The notes beneath the pieces were generated by a model, which saw nothing but the letters and a program-made list of their open reading frames with translations, was not told the DNA's origin and ran no database searches. A stretch of 39,514 bases of DNA. It comes from Planctomycetaceae bacterium. Its GTDB lineage: Bacteria > Planctomycetota > Phycisphaerae > Phycisphaerales > SM1A02. Location of the stretch: positions 1 to 39,514 of the forward strand of contig NYSY01000090.1 of assembly GCA_002683215.1 (NCBI GenBank), written 5' to 3'. The first letter of the stretch is position 1, and each line of letters opens with the position of its first letter. Below are positions 18,358 to 27,793 of this stretch, piece by piece. The position numbers were made by a program, and so were the translations under genes.

Positions 18358-20708
18358 ACAGCACCTTCGGCCGATGGTTGTTCGGAATTCGTGATCTCCC
18401 CGCCGGGGCGGAGGAGATCCGGCTTGCCTGGGAGCGCCCGTTCGAAGGATGGGTCTGGGTCCTCGTGGTGATCGGGGCGTTCGGAACCGCTCTCTGGTCG
18501 TACAGTCGGCTCGACGCGGGGATCCGTGCGCGGGGCCTGCTGGGCTCGATCCGTGCCTTGATACTCATCCTGCTCGCGGTCTGTATCGCCGGACCGATGG
18601 CCGAACTGCCCCGTGAACTCGTCGAACCGGACTGGGTCGCGGTGCTGGTGGATCGGAGTCGGAGCATGCAGGTCCGCGACGGTTCGGCGACGCCCGGCGA
18701 TCGAAGAACTCGCGAGGAGGATCTCCAGTCGATTCTCGCCGCCGCCGGTCCGGCATGGCGGAATCCGGGTGACGCCCGTCGGGTCATGTGGCTCGGGTTC
18801 GGTGACGGTGTCTTCGACCTCGAAGTCTCGGCTTCGGCCGAGGATCCGGCGATCGGGTCACCGGTGATCACGGCGGCGCCCGACGGTTGGGGAACGAGGA
18901 TCGCACCCGCGATCGAAGAGGTGCTTCGCCGCACCGCCGGAAGACCACTCGCGGGAATCGTCCTGGTCTCCGATGGAAGGACCGATGCACCGCCGGACCG
19001 GGATCTGGTCCGACGCATGATCGGGTCCGCCGCGGGCGTCCATGCCGTGCCGCTCGGGGCCGCGGTGCCGATGGGAGATGCCGGGATCACCAAGATCGAC
19101 GCACCACGTCGCGCGTTCGCTCGGGATGCGGTTCCGGTCGGGGTCCGGATCGGCAATCGGGGCCGCGACGGAATGGTGACCGTCTCCCTGGTCGATCTCG
19201 ACGACGATGAAGTGCTCGATTCGACGGAGATCGAGCTTCGATCGGACCAGCCGAGCACCGACACCGTCCTGACCGCGACGCCGCGTGCGGCGGATCGTGT
19301 GTCCGGTACGCGTCGATGGGAGGTTCGAATCGAGGGGGACGAGGATCTGGTTCAGGAGAACGACGTGGTCGAGCTCGATGTGGAGTTCGTCGACCGACCT
19401 CTCCGGGTCCTCTACATCGAGGGGTATCCCCGTTGGGAGTACCGGTACCTCAAGAACCTCCTGATCCGCGAACCTTCGATCGAAAGTTCCGTGATGCTGC
19501 TCTCCGCAGATCGGGAATTCGCACAGGAGGGGAACACGCCGCTCGCCAGAATTCCTCGAACCGCGGAGGAGTTCGCGGAGTTCGATCTCATCATTCTCGG
19601 TGATCTTCCTTCGGGATTCCTGACGGATTCGCGACAGGAACTCATCCGGGAACAGGTGGCTCGTCGTGGGAGTGGAATCGTGATGATCGCCGGTCCCCGT
19701 TCGATGCCGTCGTCCTGGTCGGGCACGCCGCTCGCGGATCTGCTCCCGTTCACCGGCGGACTCGATCTCGATCGTCGTGCCGGTCCGGTCCTCGTCCGAC
19801 CGACGGATGCCGCGACGAGGCTCGGTGTGCTCCGACTGGTCGTCGGCGATGACGCCGGCTGGCCCGAAGCGCTGATGGATCCGAGCTTCGGCTGGTCGCA
19901 GTTGCAATGGGTCCAGCGGATCGACGCCGAACGATTGAAGCCGACGGCCGAGATTCTCGCCGAGGTGGTTCCCGTGGATGGTGAATCCGGGGACGCGACA
20001 CCACTCGTCCTCGGGATGCGCTACGGCGCCGGTCAGTCGCTTTACGGCGCGACGGACGAGATCTGGAGATGGCGGTACGGGCGTGGCGAACTTCTTCCCG
20101 AACAGTTCTGGATCCAGCTCCTCCGATTGCTCGGTCGCGAGGCGGTCCAAGGCGATCAGCCGGTTCGGATTCTCGCCGAACCCCAACAGGCCGAACTCGG
20201 TCGACCGGTGAGACTCACCGTCGACCTTCTCGATGCGAGTGGTGGCATCGCCCCACCCGAGTCGGTGATGGTCGAAGCGATCGATGCGGATGGTGGTGTC
20301 GTGGGATCGGCCGAACTTCCCGCGAGCGGGGAGGCCTCCTGGGCGGGGACCTGGATTCCGCCCGGGCTCGGCGAGATCCGTTTTCGAATCACCGAACCGG
20401 GCCTGTCCGCGCTCGCGGGCGCCACCATGGCCACGATCGAAGTCGGCCGACCCGACGACGAACTTCGGGATTCGGACGCGGATCACGACTTCATCGCGGC
20501 CTTTGCGGAGGAGACCGGCGGCATGGTTCACGATCTCGAAGGAGATCGTCCCGTTCTGGAGCGGATCCACGACACCATTCCGCGAAGGGCGATCGTCACC
20601 GAGCAGCCGATTCGGGAACGCATCTGGACCTCACCGTTCTTCTTCATCATGCTTCTCTCGTTGGCGACCACCGAGTGGGTCGGTCGCCGTCTGACACGCC
20701 TGGACTGA
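18354..20708 (+). CDS. Membrane VWA / glutamine-amidotransferase-like protein
   Basis: In ORF 18132..20708; ATG 18354 in ATGA overlap. DRSRSM MIDAS-like motif and RVLYIEGYPRWEYRYLKNLL. Confidence 0.82.
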   Translation: MNSTFGRWLFGIRDLPAGAEEIRLAWERPFEGWVWVLVVIGAFGTALWSYSRLDAGIRARGLLGSIRALILILLAVCIAGPMAELPRELVEPDWVAVLVDRSRSMQVRDGSATPGDRRTREEDLQSILAAAGPAWRNPGDARRVMWLGFGDGVFDLEVSASAEDPAIGSPVITAAPDGWGTRIAPAIEEVLRRTAGRPLAGIVLVSDGRTDAPPDRDLVRRMIGSAAGVHAVPLGAAVPMGDAGITKIDAPRRAFARDAVPVGVRIGNRGRDGMVTVSLVDLDDDEVLDSTEIELRSDQPSTDTVLTATPRAADRVSGTRRWEVRIEGDEDLVQENDVVELDVEFVDRPLRVLYIEGYPRWEYRYLKNLLIREPSIESSVMLLSADREFAQEGNTPLARIPRTAEEFAEFDLIILGDLPSGFLTDSRQELIREQVARRGSGIVMIAGPRSMPSSWSGTPLADLLPFTGGLDLDRRAGPVLVRPTDAATRLGVLRLVVGDDAGWPEALMDPSFGWSQLQWVQRIDAERLKPTAEILAEVVPVDGESGDATPLVLGMRYGAGQSLYGATDEIWRWRYGRGELLPEQFWIQLLRLLGREAVQGDQPVRILAEPQQAELGRPVRLTVDLLDASGGIAPPESVMVEAIDADGGVVGSAELPASGEASWAGTWIPPGLGEIRFRITEPGLSALAGATMATIEVGRPDDELRDSDADHDFIAAFAEETGGMVHDLEGDRPVLERIHDTIPRRAIVTEQPIRERIWTSPFFFIMLLSLATTEWVGRRLTRLD

Positions 20709-20818
20709 ATGGATGGGCCGGCCGCCCCGCATTCCGAAGGACGTTTTCAACCTGCTTTCCCGGATTGTGAATCGAACCGAACCTTTCCGACGTTGACACG
20801 AATGGAACCCCCCGAACG

Positions 20819-23800
20819 ATGTCTCTGACCGACGAAATCATCCCGAGGATCGAGAAGATCCGCCGCACGATGCGTCGAACCGTGGTCGAACGCCACGCCT
20901 CGGCGATCGTCTCCGTGGTGGTGGCATCGGTCGTCGTCGTGGCGATGGCGGACCGGCTGCTTCGATTTCCATCCGGGTTCCGCTGGGTGATTCTCATCGT
21001 GGGTCTCGGAGCGATCGGATGGGCGGTGAGTCGAAGACTCTGGCCGGCGTTCCGCTTCCACCCGTCACTGGTCGACGTCGCACTGCGAATCGAGCGGATC
21101 GCACCCCCGCTCTCCGGAAGGCTGGCGAGCTGCGTGGAATTCGAATCGAGCGGATCGGGCCGGGGGAACCCCCTCGCCGCGAGATCGGTGCGCGATCTTC
21201 AGACCCGGATCACGACGGTTCGGTTCGAGGACGTGATCGATCCGACCCTCGCCCACCGACTGCTCGGCCTGGCGGTGGTGATCTGCATCGCGACCGTCGC
21301 GCTCGTCGCCTGGCGACCCGCAGACGCATCGATCGCCGGCCGGCGGGTGTTCACACCCTGGTCGGACGCGAAGTGGCCGGCGCGGACCGAGGTGTTGGAT
21401 CGACTCGAACCCGATCTCGTCCATGCCCGTGGAGAGCCGCTCGCGATGACCGCGGACCTCGTCCGCGGCGATCCTGCCTCCGACCGCGTCTTCCTGCAGA
21501 TCCGCCGCATCGAGGACGGCGATGCGACCGAGTGGCAGCGGTTGGTGCTCACCCGGCAACAGGCGGGTCGGTTCGAGCGGATCGTCGACACCGACGCGGA
21601 CGAGATCCAGTACGCGTTCGAGACCGAAGACGACGAGACGCCGATCCGTTCGATTCGGATCGTTCCGGCGCCGTCCGTGCGTTCGGCCATCGCGGTCGTC
21701 GGTCCACCGGCGTACGCGGTGGGCCGTGGCGAGATCCGGTCCGAACTCGGACCGGGTACCGACCGCCGATCACGGCTGGGACAGACGGTGCTCGAGGGCT
21801 CCGATCTGGAGCTCGACCTCGTCCTCGAACGCCCCATCCCGATCGAACGGACCGCGTCCGGTGCGATCGATCCCGCATTCGTCGTGCGGACGATCTCGGT
21901 CCCCGGGGAACACCCCGTCAAACTCGAGGTGGACGCTGCGGATCCGACCCGTTGGAGGCTTTCGACCCGGCTCGAACGGGGTGGTGACGTCGAGATCGTG
22001 CTTCGTGATCAATACGGACTTCGGAATCTCGATCCGATTCGATACCGGTTCTCCACCGTCGCCGATCGGGTTCCGACCACGACGATCACGCGTCCCGCCA
22101 TGGACCAGACCGTCTCCATCGATGCAGTCGTCGACGTTCGCGCGGAGGCCCGGGACGATGTCGGTCTGGCCGTGTTCCAGGTCGATGCGACGCTCGTGCG
22201 AAACGGTGTCGCATCGAGGGTCGAGACGATCGGATCGATGAAACGATCCGACGATCCGGCCGCCACGACGGCCGACGCCACGCTCGACCTCGGATTCGAG
22301 GTCGCTTCGGTCGAACCGGAGGTGGGAGACGAGATCCTGCTGGTGGCGATCGCCACCGACGAGTTCATGGAGGACGGTTCCCCCCGCGATCCGGTTCGAA
22401 GTTCGACCCGCAGGCTTCGGATCGTCTCCGACATCGAACTGCTCGAACAACTGCAATCGGCGCTCGGGTCCATTCGTCGGTCCGCGATTCGACTCGACGA
22501 CGACCAGGCCGGCATCGCGGATGCAGTGCGCCGCGAAGGCGTCGATCGGGCGAGCATTCGCGAGCAAGGTCGGCTGAGCGATCGGATCGGAAGCGCCCGC
22601 GAAGCGATCGAATCGATCGAGGCACGCCGGGGCTCCAACCGACTCGAGGATGAACTGCTCGCGGACATTCTCGATCAGGCCCGGAATCTCGTCGAGGCCG
22701 CGGAAGCCGCATCCGACCGAGCGGTTTCGGCGCTGGACCGCGCGGAACGCGAGAATCAGGGCGAGGCCGATTCAGCGATGAACGAGGGCGAGGCCGACCC
22801 CGGAACGGGCTTTGATTCCGACCGAGCGGCGAGCGACGACGCGGAGGACGGGGCGACCTCCGAAAACGATCGGACGTCGGAGGGATCACTTTCGGATTCC
22901 GAAGCGGATTCGGATCTGGAGGGGTCGACCGGTACACCGTTCGATGAGACCGGGTCGATGGACCGGGCGGGTTCCGGATCCGAAACGGACGGTGCCACCC
23001 CGGGCGAGCGGTCGGAGTCCCGCACGGAATCGCGTCCGGAGACGGAGGCGGAACGAGATGCCAGCGAGGCTCAGGAGGACGTGCGGGAGGAACTCGCGGA
23101 TCTCGCTGAACTGCTGGATCGGGGCGAGGATGCCTGGGTGGTCTCCCGGAAGATCCAGGAGATGGCCGAGGATCTCGCCGAACTTCAGGAACGCACTTCG
23201 GACCTGGCCGACGAAACGGTCGGTCGGGAACGCTCGGAACTCACCGACGAGGAACGACGTGAGCTCGACGACATCGCGCGGGCGCAGGCGGAACTCGCCG
23301 ATGACGCCGACGATCTGATCGAGGAGCTGGAGGCTCGAGGCCAATCGATGGATCGTGCCGACCCGGCACAGGCCGCGGGCCTGCGGGAAGCCGCCCGGGA
23401 GGCGCGGGAGCAGGGGCTCGAGGATCAGATGCGCGAGGCCGAGGATCGGGCACGAGAGAACCAGCTGCAACAGGCGGGTGAGGCGCAGCAGCAGGCGGCG
23501 GAAGCTCTCGACCGGATGCAGGAGACGATCGAGGAATCGAGGAAGGCCCAGGTCGCGGAACTGCAGCGCCGGATCGCAAGCCTGGTGGACAGTCTGCAAG
23601 GTCTGATCGAGTCGAGCGAGAACGAGATCATCGCCCTCGCCCGGGTTGAAGGCGTGGACGATGTCGAGGGGCTGGCGGAACGAAGTCGGGCGCTGATCAT
23701 GCTCAATGGGAACACGCTCGCAGTCGCAGCGGAAGCGGCGGCGGCGGGACCGGACGGCGATCGGATCGCGCGCCTCGTCCAGCGGGCCGGCACCAGCCAG

Positions 23801-24643
23801 GGTGCGGCGATCGGTGATCTTCGGGCGGGACCTGCCCGCCTCGACGATGCTCGAGACAATCAGGAACGGGCGCTTTCCACGCTTCGGGAGGCGCTGGAAC
23901 TCGCCGAGGATGCCGCGGAGGAACTCGCGGAGGAGCAGGCGGAGGAACGTCGAAACGAGCTGCTCGCCGCCTATTCGGAAGTGCTCGAGGTCCAGGTCGG
24001 CATCCTGACCGAGACGCAGCGGATCAGGATCGACGAGGGAGAACGGCTCGGTCGTCGTTCCCTGATGACCTCGCGCCGACTCGCCACCGACGAGGAGACG
24101 CTCGGCCGCCGGGTCGAATCCATTCGCTTGGAGTTCGGTGAGGTCACCGACTCACTCGTCTTTTCGATGACCCATCGAAATCTCGAGGCGTGGATCGAAT
24201 CCGCGACCGAGGGACTGCGGGAGGGTCGCCCGGACGCTGCGACCATCGAGCTGGAGATTCTCGTGGTGGAGGCGCTGGGTGGCCTCGCCGCCGCGCTCGA
24301 TCAGGAGGCGCCAGACGATGATCCGTTCGCGGACGCCGAGAACGGTGGTGGTGGTGGAGATGGCGAGGGCGGACAGCAGGCGGATTCCCCGCCCGATCCG
24401 CTGATCCCCCCGATCGCGGAACTCAAGATGCTTCGTGCGACGCAGCAGCAGATTCTCGATGCGACTCGCCGGCTGGACTCGACCAGAGGACCGGAACCGA
24501 CTTCCACGACCGAATCAAGAATCGCCGATCTCGCTCGCATGCAGGCCGATCTTCACGCGGTCGCGACCGCCCTGCTCCAACAACTCCAGCCCGAGCCCGC
24601 GGGTGTCGATGACCCTGAGGGAACGAAGGAGGAATCACGATGA
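20819..24643 (+). CDS. Large DUF4175-like membrane protein with acidic low-complexity and coiled-coil regions
   Basis: N-terminal TM segments (IVSVVVASVVVVAMADRLL; VILIVGLGAIGWAV; LGLAVVICIATVALVAW); acidic Ser/Asp/Glu segment; long Glu/Arg/Gln/Ala coiled-coil; C-terminal LIPPIAELKMLRATQQQI. Confidence 0.75.
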   Translation: MSLTDEIIPRIEKIRRTMRRTVVERHASAIVSVVVASVVVVAMADRLLRFPSGFRWVILIVGLGAIGWAVSRRLWPAFRFHPSLVDVALRIERIAPPLSGRLASCVEFESSGSGRGNPLAARSVRDLQTRITTVRFEDVIDPTLAHRLLGLAVVICIATVALVAWRPADASIAGRRVFTPWSDAKWPARTEVLDRLEPDLVHARGEPLAMTADLVRGDPASDRVFLQIRRIEDGDATEWQRLVLTRQQAGRFERIVDTDADEIQYAFETEDDETPIRSIRIVPAPSVRSAIAVVGPPAYAVGRGEIRSELGPGTDRRSRLGQTVLEGSDLELDLVLERPIPIERTASGAIDPAFVVRTISVPGEHPVKLEVDAADPTRWRLSTRLERGGDVEIVLRDQYGLRNLDPIRYRFSTVADRVPTTTITRPAMDQTVSIDAVVDVRAEARDDVGLAVFQVDATLVRNGVASRVETIGSMKRSDDPAATTADATLDLGFEVASVEPEVGDEILLVAIATDEFMEDGSPRDPVRSSTRRLRIVSDIELLEQLQSALGSIRRSAIRLDDDQAGIADAVRREGVDRASIREQGRLSDRIGSAREAIESIEARRGSNRLEDELLADILDQARNLVEAAEAASDRAVSALDRAERENQGEADSAMNEGEADPGTGFDSDRAASDDAEDGATSENDRTSEGSLSDSEADSDLEGSTGTPFDETGSMDRAGSGSETDGATPGERSESRTESRPETEAERDASEAQEDVREELADLAELLDRGEDAWVVSRKIQEMAEDLAELQERTSDLADETVGRERSELTDEERRELDDIARAQAELADDADDLIEELEARGQSMDRADPAQAAGLREAAREAREQGLEDQMREAEDRARENQLQQAGEAQQQAAEALDRMQETIEESRKAQVAELQRRIASLVDSLQGLIESSENEIIALARVEGVDDVEGLAERSRALIMLNGNTLAVAAEAAAAGPDGDRIARLVQRAGTSQGAAIGDLRAGPARLDDARDNQERALSTLREALELAEDAAEELAEEQAEERRNELLAAYSEVLEVQVGILTETQRIRIDEGERLGRRSLMTSRRLATDEETLGRRVESIRLEFGEVTDSLVFSMTHRNLEAWIESATEGLREGRPDAATIELEILVVEALGGLAAALDQEAPDDDPFADAENGGGGGDGEGGQQADSPPDPLIPPIAELKMLRATQQQILDATRRLDSTRGPEPTSTTESRIADLARMQADLHAVATALLQQLQPEPAGVDDPEGTKEESR

Positions 24644-25410
24644 TGAGACATTCAATCATCCGATCGGCGGGTCTCATGATCTTGCTGGTCGCCATCAGCG
24701 GTCTTGGCCGGATGGCGATCGCCCAGGATCCACCGGCGGTCGTCGATGATCCACCCGCGGCGTCCGAAGCCGAATCCGACGAAGGTCTGGAAACGCCGCC
24801 ATCGCTCGACGACCTGCTCAACCTCGAAGGTGGTGAGACATCATCCACGGATGAAGCCGCGGCGGAGCTGGAACGACGCCGAACCCTCGACGCCGCGCTC
24901 GCCGAACAGCAACCGGAACAGGCGTTCCGGGTGGCGGTCACCGAGATGCTCGAATCCGTGGATCTTCTTCGGGATCGACGCTCGACGGGTCTGGGGACGC
25001 AGCGGGTCCAGGAACGGATCGTGGACCGGCTCCAGGTTCTGATCGACAGCGCCCGAAGGCAACAGCAGCAACAGCAGCAGCAGCAGCAACAGTCCAGTTC
25101 CTCGCAGCAACAACAACAGGATCCCGGTCGCCGATCGCAGGAGCAACAGGAGGGCCAGGAGGGCGAGGACACCGCGGAGCAGCAGGGCCGGAACGATGGC
25201 GAGAACCAGGACGGTTCGTCGACCCAGCCACCTCCTCCCCAGTCGACGACCCTCGAAGGGGTGCTCGACGAGAGTCAGGTGGAATGGGGAAGCCTCCCGC
25301 CGAGGGTCCGTGAGCTCATCACCCAGGGGATGCGCGATCAGATGTCGCAGCTCTACCGGTCGCTGACCGAGGCGTACTACCGAAGAATGGCCGAGGAGGC
25401 GGATCGATGA
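24640..25410 (+). CDS. Secreted poly-glutamine hypothetical protein
   Basis: Signal-like N-terminus; Q11-SSSS-Q5 tract; C-terminal WGSLPPRVRELITQGMRDQMSQLYRSLTEAYYRRMAEE; ATGA overlaps at both ends. Confidence 0.8.
   Translation: MMRHSIIRSAGLMILLVAISGLGRMAIAQDPPAVVDDPPAASEAESDEGLETPPSLDDLLNLEGGETSSTDEAAAELERRRTLDAALAEQQPEQAFRVAVTEMLESVDLLRDRRSTGLGTQRVQERIVDRLQVLIDSARRQQQQQQQQQQQSSSSQQQQQDPGRRSQEQQEGQEGEDTAEQQGRNDGENQDGSSTQPPPPQSTTLEGVLDESQVEWGSLPPRVRELITQGMRDQMSQLYRSLTEAYYRRMAEEADR
25060..25119 (+). repeat. CAG/CAA trinucleotide tract encoding poly-Gln
   Basis: 25060-25092 is 11 CAA/CAG codons, then four Ser codons, then 5 CAG/CAA codons to 25119. Confidence 0.95.
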
Positions 25411-26501
25411 ACAAACGAGCACGACACGCGGGCGTGGCCCTGGCGACGTTCGGAATGTTCTTCACCGGCACGGTCTTCGGCCAGGACGCCGTCGACCCGG
25501 TCGAGGTCGAGGCGGAGCTTCAGATCGATCGGCCCGGGGCGCAGAACACCCCGGCGCTCGACGAGATGACGCCGGAACTCGACGAGGCGGTTCGGAAGGG
25601 AATGGCGTCCCTCGCGGTCATTCAGAACGCGGACGGTTCCTTCGGCCGGGGTCGGTATGGAAAGCACGTCGGCATCACGGCACTCTGCGCACTCGCGTTC
25701 ATGGCGGACGGGCATCTTCCGGATCGGGGCCGGTACGGCACCGTGGTGTCGAAGGCGCTCCAGTTCGTGCTGGACAACGCGACCGAGACCGGGCTGCTCG
25801 CGGCGGAGACCTCGCACGGTCCGATGTACGGGCACGGTTTCGCGACCCTTTTTCTGGGTGAGATCTATGGAATGAACCCCACTGACGAACGAGTTCGGGA
25901 CGCGCTGGGACGCGCGATCCGACTGATCGTCAACAGTCAGAACGAGGAAGGTGGCTGGCGTTACAACCCGGTTCCCTTCGATGCCGACGTCTCGGTCACC
26001 ATCTGCGAGATCATGGCGTTGCGATCCGCGCGCAACGCTGGAATCAAGATTCCGCGCGAGACGATCGACCGTGCGGTCGAATACGTCCGGAAGTGCCAGA
26101 ACAAGGACGGTGGTTTTCGATACATGACGCAGCCGGGTGGTGCGGCGTGGCCACGGACCGCCGCAGGCGTCGCGAGCCTCTTCTACGCAGGGATCTACGA
26201 GGACGATGCGATCGAGCGCGGTCTGGACTATCTGGTCAAGGTCGCGGCCCCCGGCGCCGGCCTGCGTAGTGTGGGAAACCAGCACTACTACTACGGTCAG
26301 TACTACGCGGTGCAAGCGATGTATCTCGCGGGCGGCGAGTGGTGGGCGCAGTGGTGGCCCGGGGTCCGGCAGGAACTCCTGGTTCGACAGTCGGCGGATG
26401 GACTGTGGGTCGATCATCAGATCGGCGATGCCTATGCGACCGCGATGGCGCTGATCGTCCTGCAGATGCCCAAGCGGTACCTTCCGATCTTCCAGAAGTG
26501 A
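25407..26501 (+). CDS. Secreted terpenoid cyclase/prenyltransferase alpha-alpha toroid repeat protein
   Basis: QNADGSFGRGRYGKHVGITALCALAFM, QNEEGGWRYNPVPFDADVSVTICEIMALRSARNAGI, CQNKDGGFRYM; signal peptide; ATGA overlap. Confidence 0.85.
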   Translation: MNKRARHAGVALATFGMFFTGTVFGQDAVDPVEVEAELQIDRPGAQNTPALDEMTPELDEAVRKGMASLAVIQNADGSFGRGRYGKHVGITALCALAFMADGHLPDRGRYGTVVSKALQFVLDNATETGLLAAETSHGPMYGHGFATLFLGEIYGMNPTDERVRDALGRAIRLIVNSQNEEGGWRYNPVPFDADVSVTICEIMALRSARNAGIKIPRETIDRAVEYVRKCQNKDGGFRYMTQPGGAAWPRTAAGVASLFYAGIYEDDAIERGLDYLVKVAAPGAGLRSVGNQHYYYGQYYAVQAMYLAGGEWWAQWWPGVRQELLVRQSADGLWVDHQIGDAYATAMALIVLQMPKRYLPIFQK

Positions 26502-26517
26502 ACTCCCGGATGCTCCG

Positions 26518-27789
26518 TTGAACCCAAGACCCCGACTTCACCGATCAGGACGCTTCGTGATCGCCGCACTGGTGTTCACCGGACCGGTCTTCGTCGAGCC
26601 CCCTGCGACCGCATCGTCCTTTCAGGATCGGAACCCGGGCACTGCGGCGACCGGGGTGTCCGGATCAGCCCGGATTCTCGATGGAGATCTGCTGGAGATC
26701 GTCGCGGATCCGATTCGAATCGATGAGACGAAGGTGATCGGATGGGACCAGCCCGGCGGGATCCCGCAACCCATGCCCTTGTCGTCCGTCCTCGCGGTGG
26801 TGTTGGGGCCATCGGCCGACCGGGATGTGACGCCCGCCTGGAGATACGTACGACAACGCGCGGGCGACGATGCGGCCATGGTCGCGCCGTACGTTCGATT
26901 CACCGACGGACAGATCGTGCCGGGGAATCTGACCGCCGACGGTGACATGCCGCTCTGGCGGAACGCCTGGCTCCATCCCCTCCCGCTCGACCTCGAGCGG
27001 ATTCGTGAGGTCCGACTCGTCGAAGGCGCGTTCGTCCCCGTCGCGACGGAAGCCGACGAGGTGGTGCTCGTCAACGGGGATCGTCTTCGGGGGCTGGTCG
27101 ACTCGATCGGAACGCATCTGGTGCTCGAGCGAGAGGATGATCCGGACGGTGATCCGCTTCGAATCCCGCTGGATCGAGTCGCGTCCTTCGCACTCGTGAA
27201 TCCCGAGGATCCTCCACAGGGCACCGTCGTCTGGTTTCTCGGTGGTCACCGGATCGGATGTGAAGGAATCGTCATCAGCGGGAACGACTACGTCCGACTC
27301 GATGGGCCGACGCTCGGTGGCGAGTCGATCGAGGTTCCGTATGAATTCCTTCGCGGCGTGGTGTTCGATGCGAAACGGATCACACCGCTCGCGGAACTCC
27401 CGATCACCGTCGAACCCGGGCTCGCCGAACCGATCCGCTCGTGGATCCCGGAACCGGTGATCGAGCCGGGCAACTGGGCGTGGAACGCCGCCCCCATCCG
27501 TCTGATGGGACCGCTTCGAGCGGGCTGGCGACTTCCCGTCACCGGCTGTCGGGTCGCCGCGACCCTGGAACTCCCGCTCGAATCCGATCGGGGCCGACTC
27601 GAAGTGGTGATTCGGGACGGCGATCGGGAGGTCCGGCGGATCCCACTCGACGCCGAGCGTCCGATCCATCGGATCGTGGTGGAGCTCGAGACCGATCGAT
27701 TCGGCCTCGAGATCGAGATGGGGGAGGATGGTCCGTTCCACGACGTCGTCACGCTTCGTGAAGCGATCGTGGTGAGGCCGGTGGACTGA
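26518..27789 (+). CDS. Secreted hypothetical protein
   Basis: Signal-like N-terminus (FVIAALVFTGPVFVEPPATA); VVLVNGDRLRGLVDSIGTHLVLERE-type motif; 16 nt after preceding gene. Confidence 0.65.
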   Translation: MNPRPRLHRSGRFVIAALVFTGPVFVEPPATASSFQDRNPGTAATGVSGSARILDGDLLEIVADPIRIDETKVIGWDQPGGIPQPMPLSSVLAVVLGPSADRDVTPAWRYVRQRAGDDAAMVAPYVRFTDGQIVPGNLTADGDMPLWRNAWLHPLPLDLERIREVRLVEGAFVPVATEADEVVLVNGDRLRGLVDSIGTHLVLEREDDPDGDPLRIPLDRVASFALVNPEDPPQGTVVWFLGGHRIGCEGIVISGNDYVRLDGPTLGGESIEVPYEFLRGVVFDAKRITPLAELPITVEPGLAEPIRSWIPEPVIEPGNWAWNAAPIRLMGPLRAGWRLPVTGCRVAATLELPLESDRGRLEVVIRDGDREVRRIPLDAERPIHRIVVELETDRFGLEIEMGEDGPFHDVVTLREAIVVRPVD

Positions 27790-27793
27790 TCCG

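Noticed and set aside
19321-19335. GGTTCGAATC-like tRNA T-loop strings
   Set aside because: Lie inside coding genes; no acceptor stem or cloverleaf could be assembled around them.
18858-20570. 570-aa minus-strand ORF opposite the VWA/GATase-like gene
   Set aside because: Shadow ORF in GC-rich coding DNA; no domain motifs and the + strand gene is in an ATGA-coupled operon.
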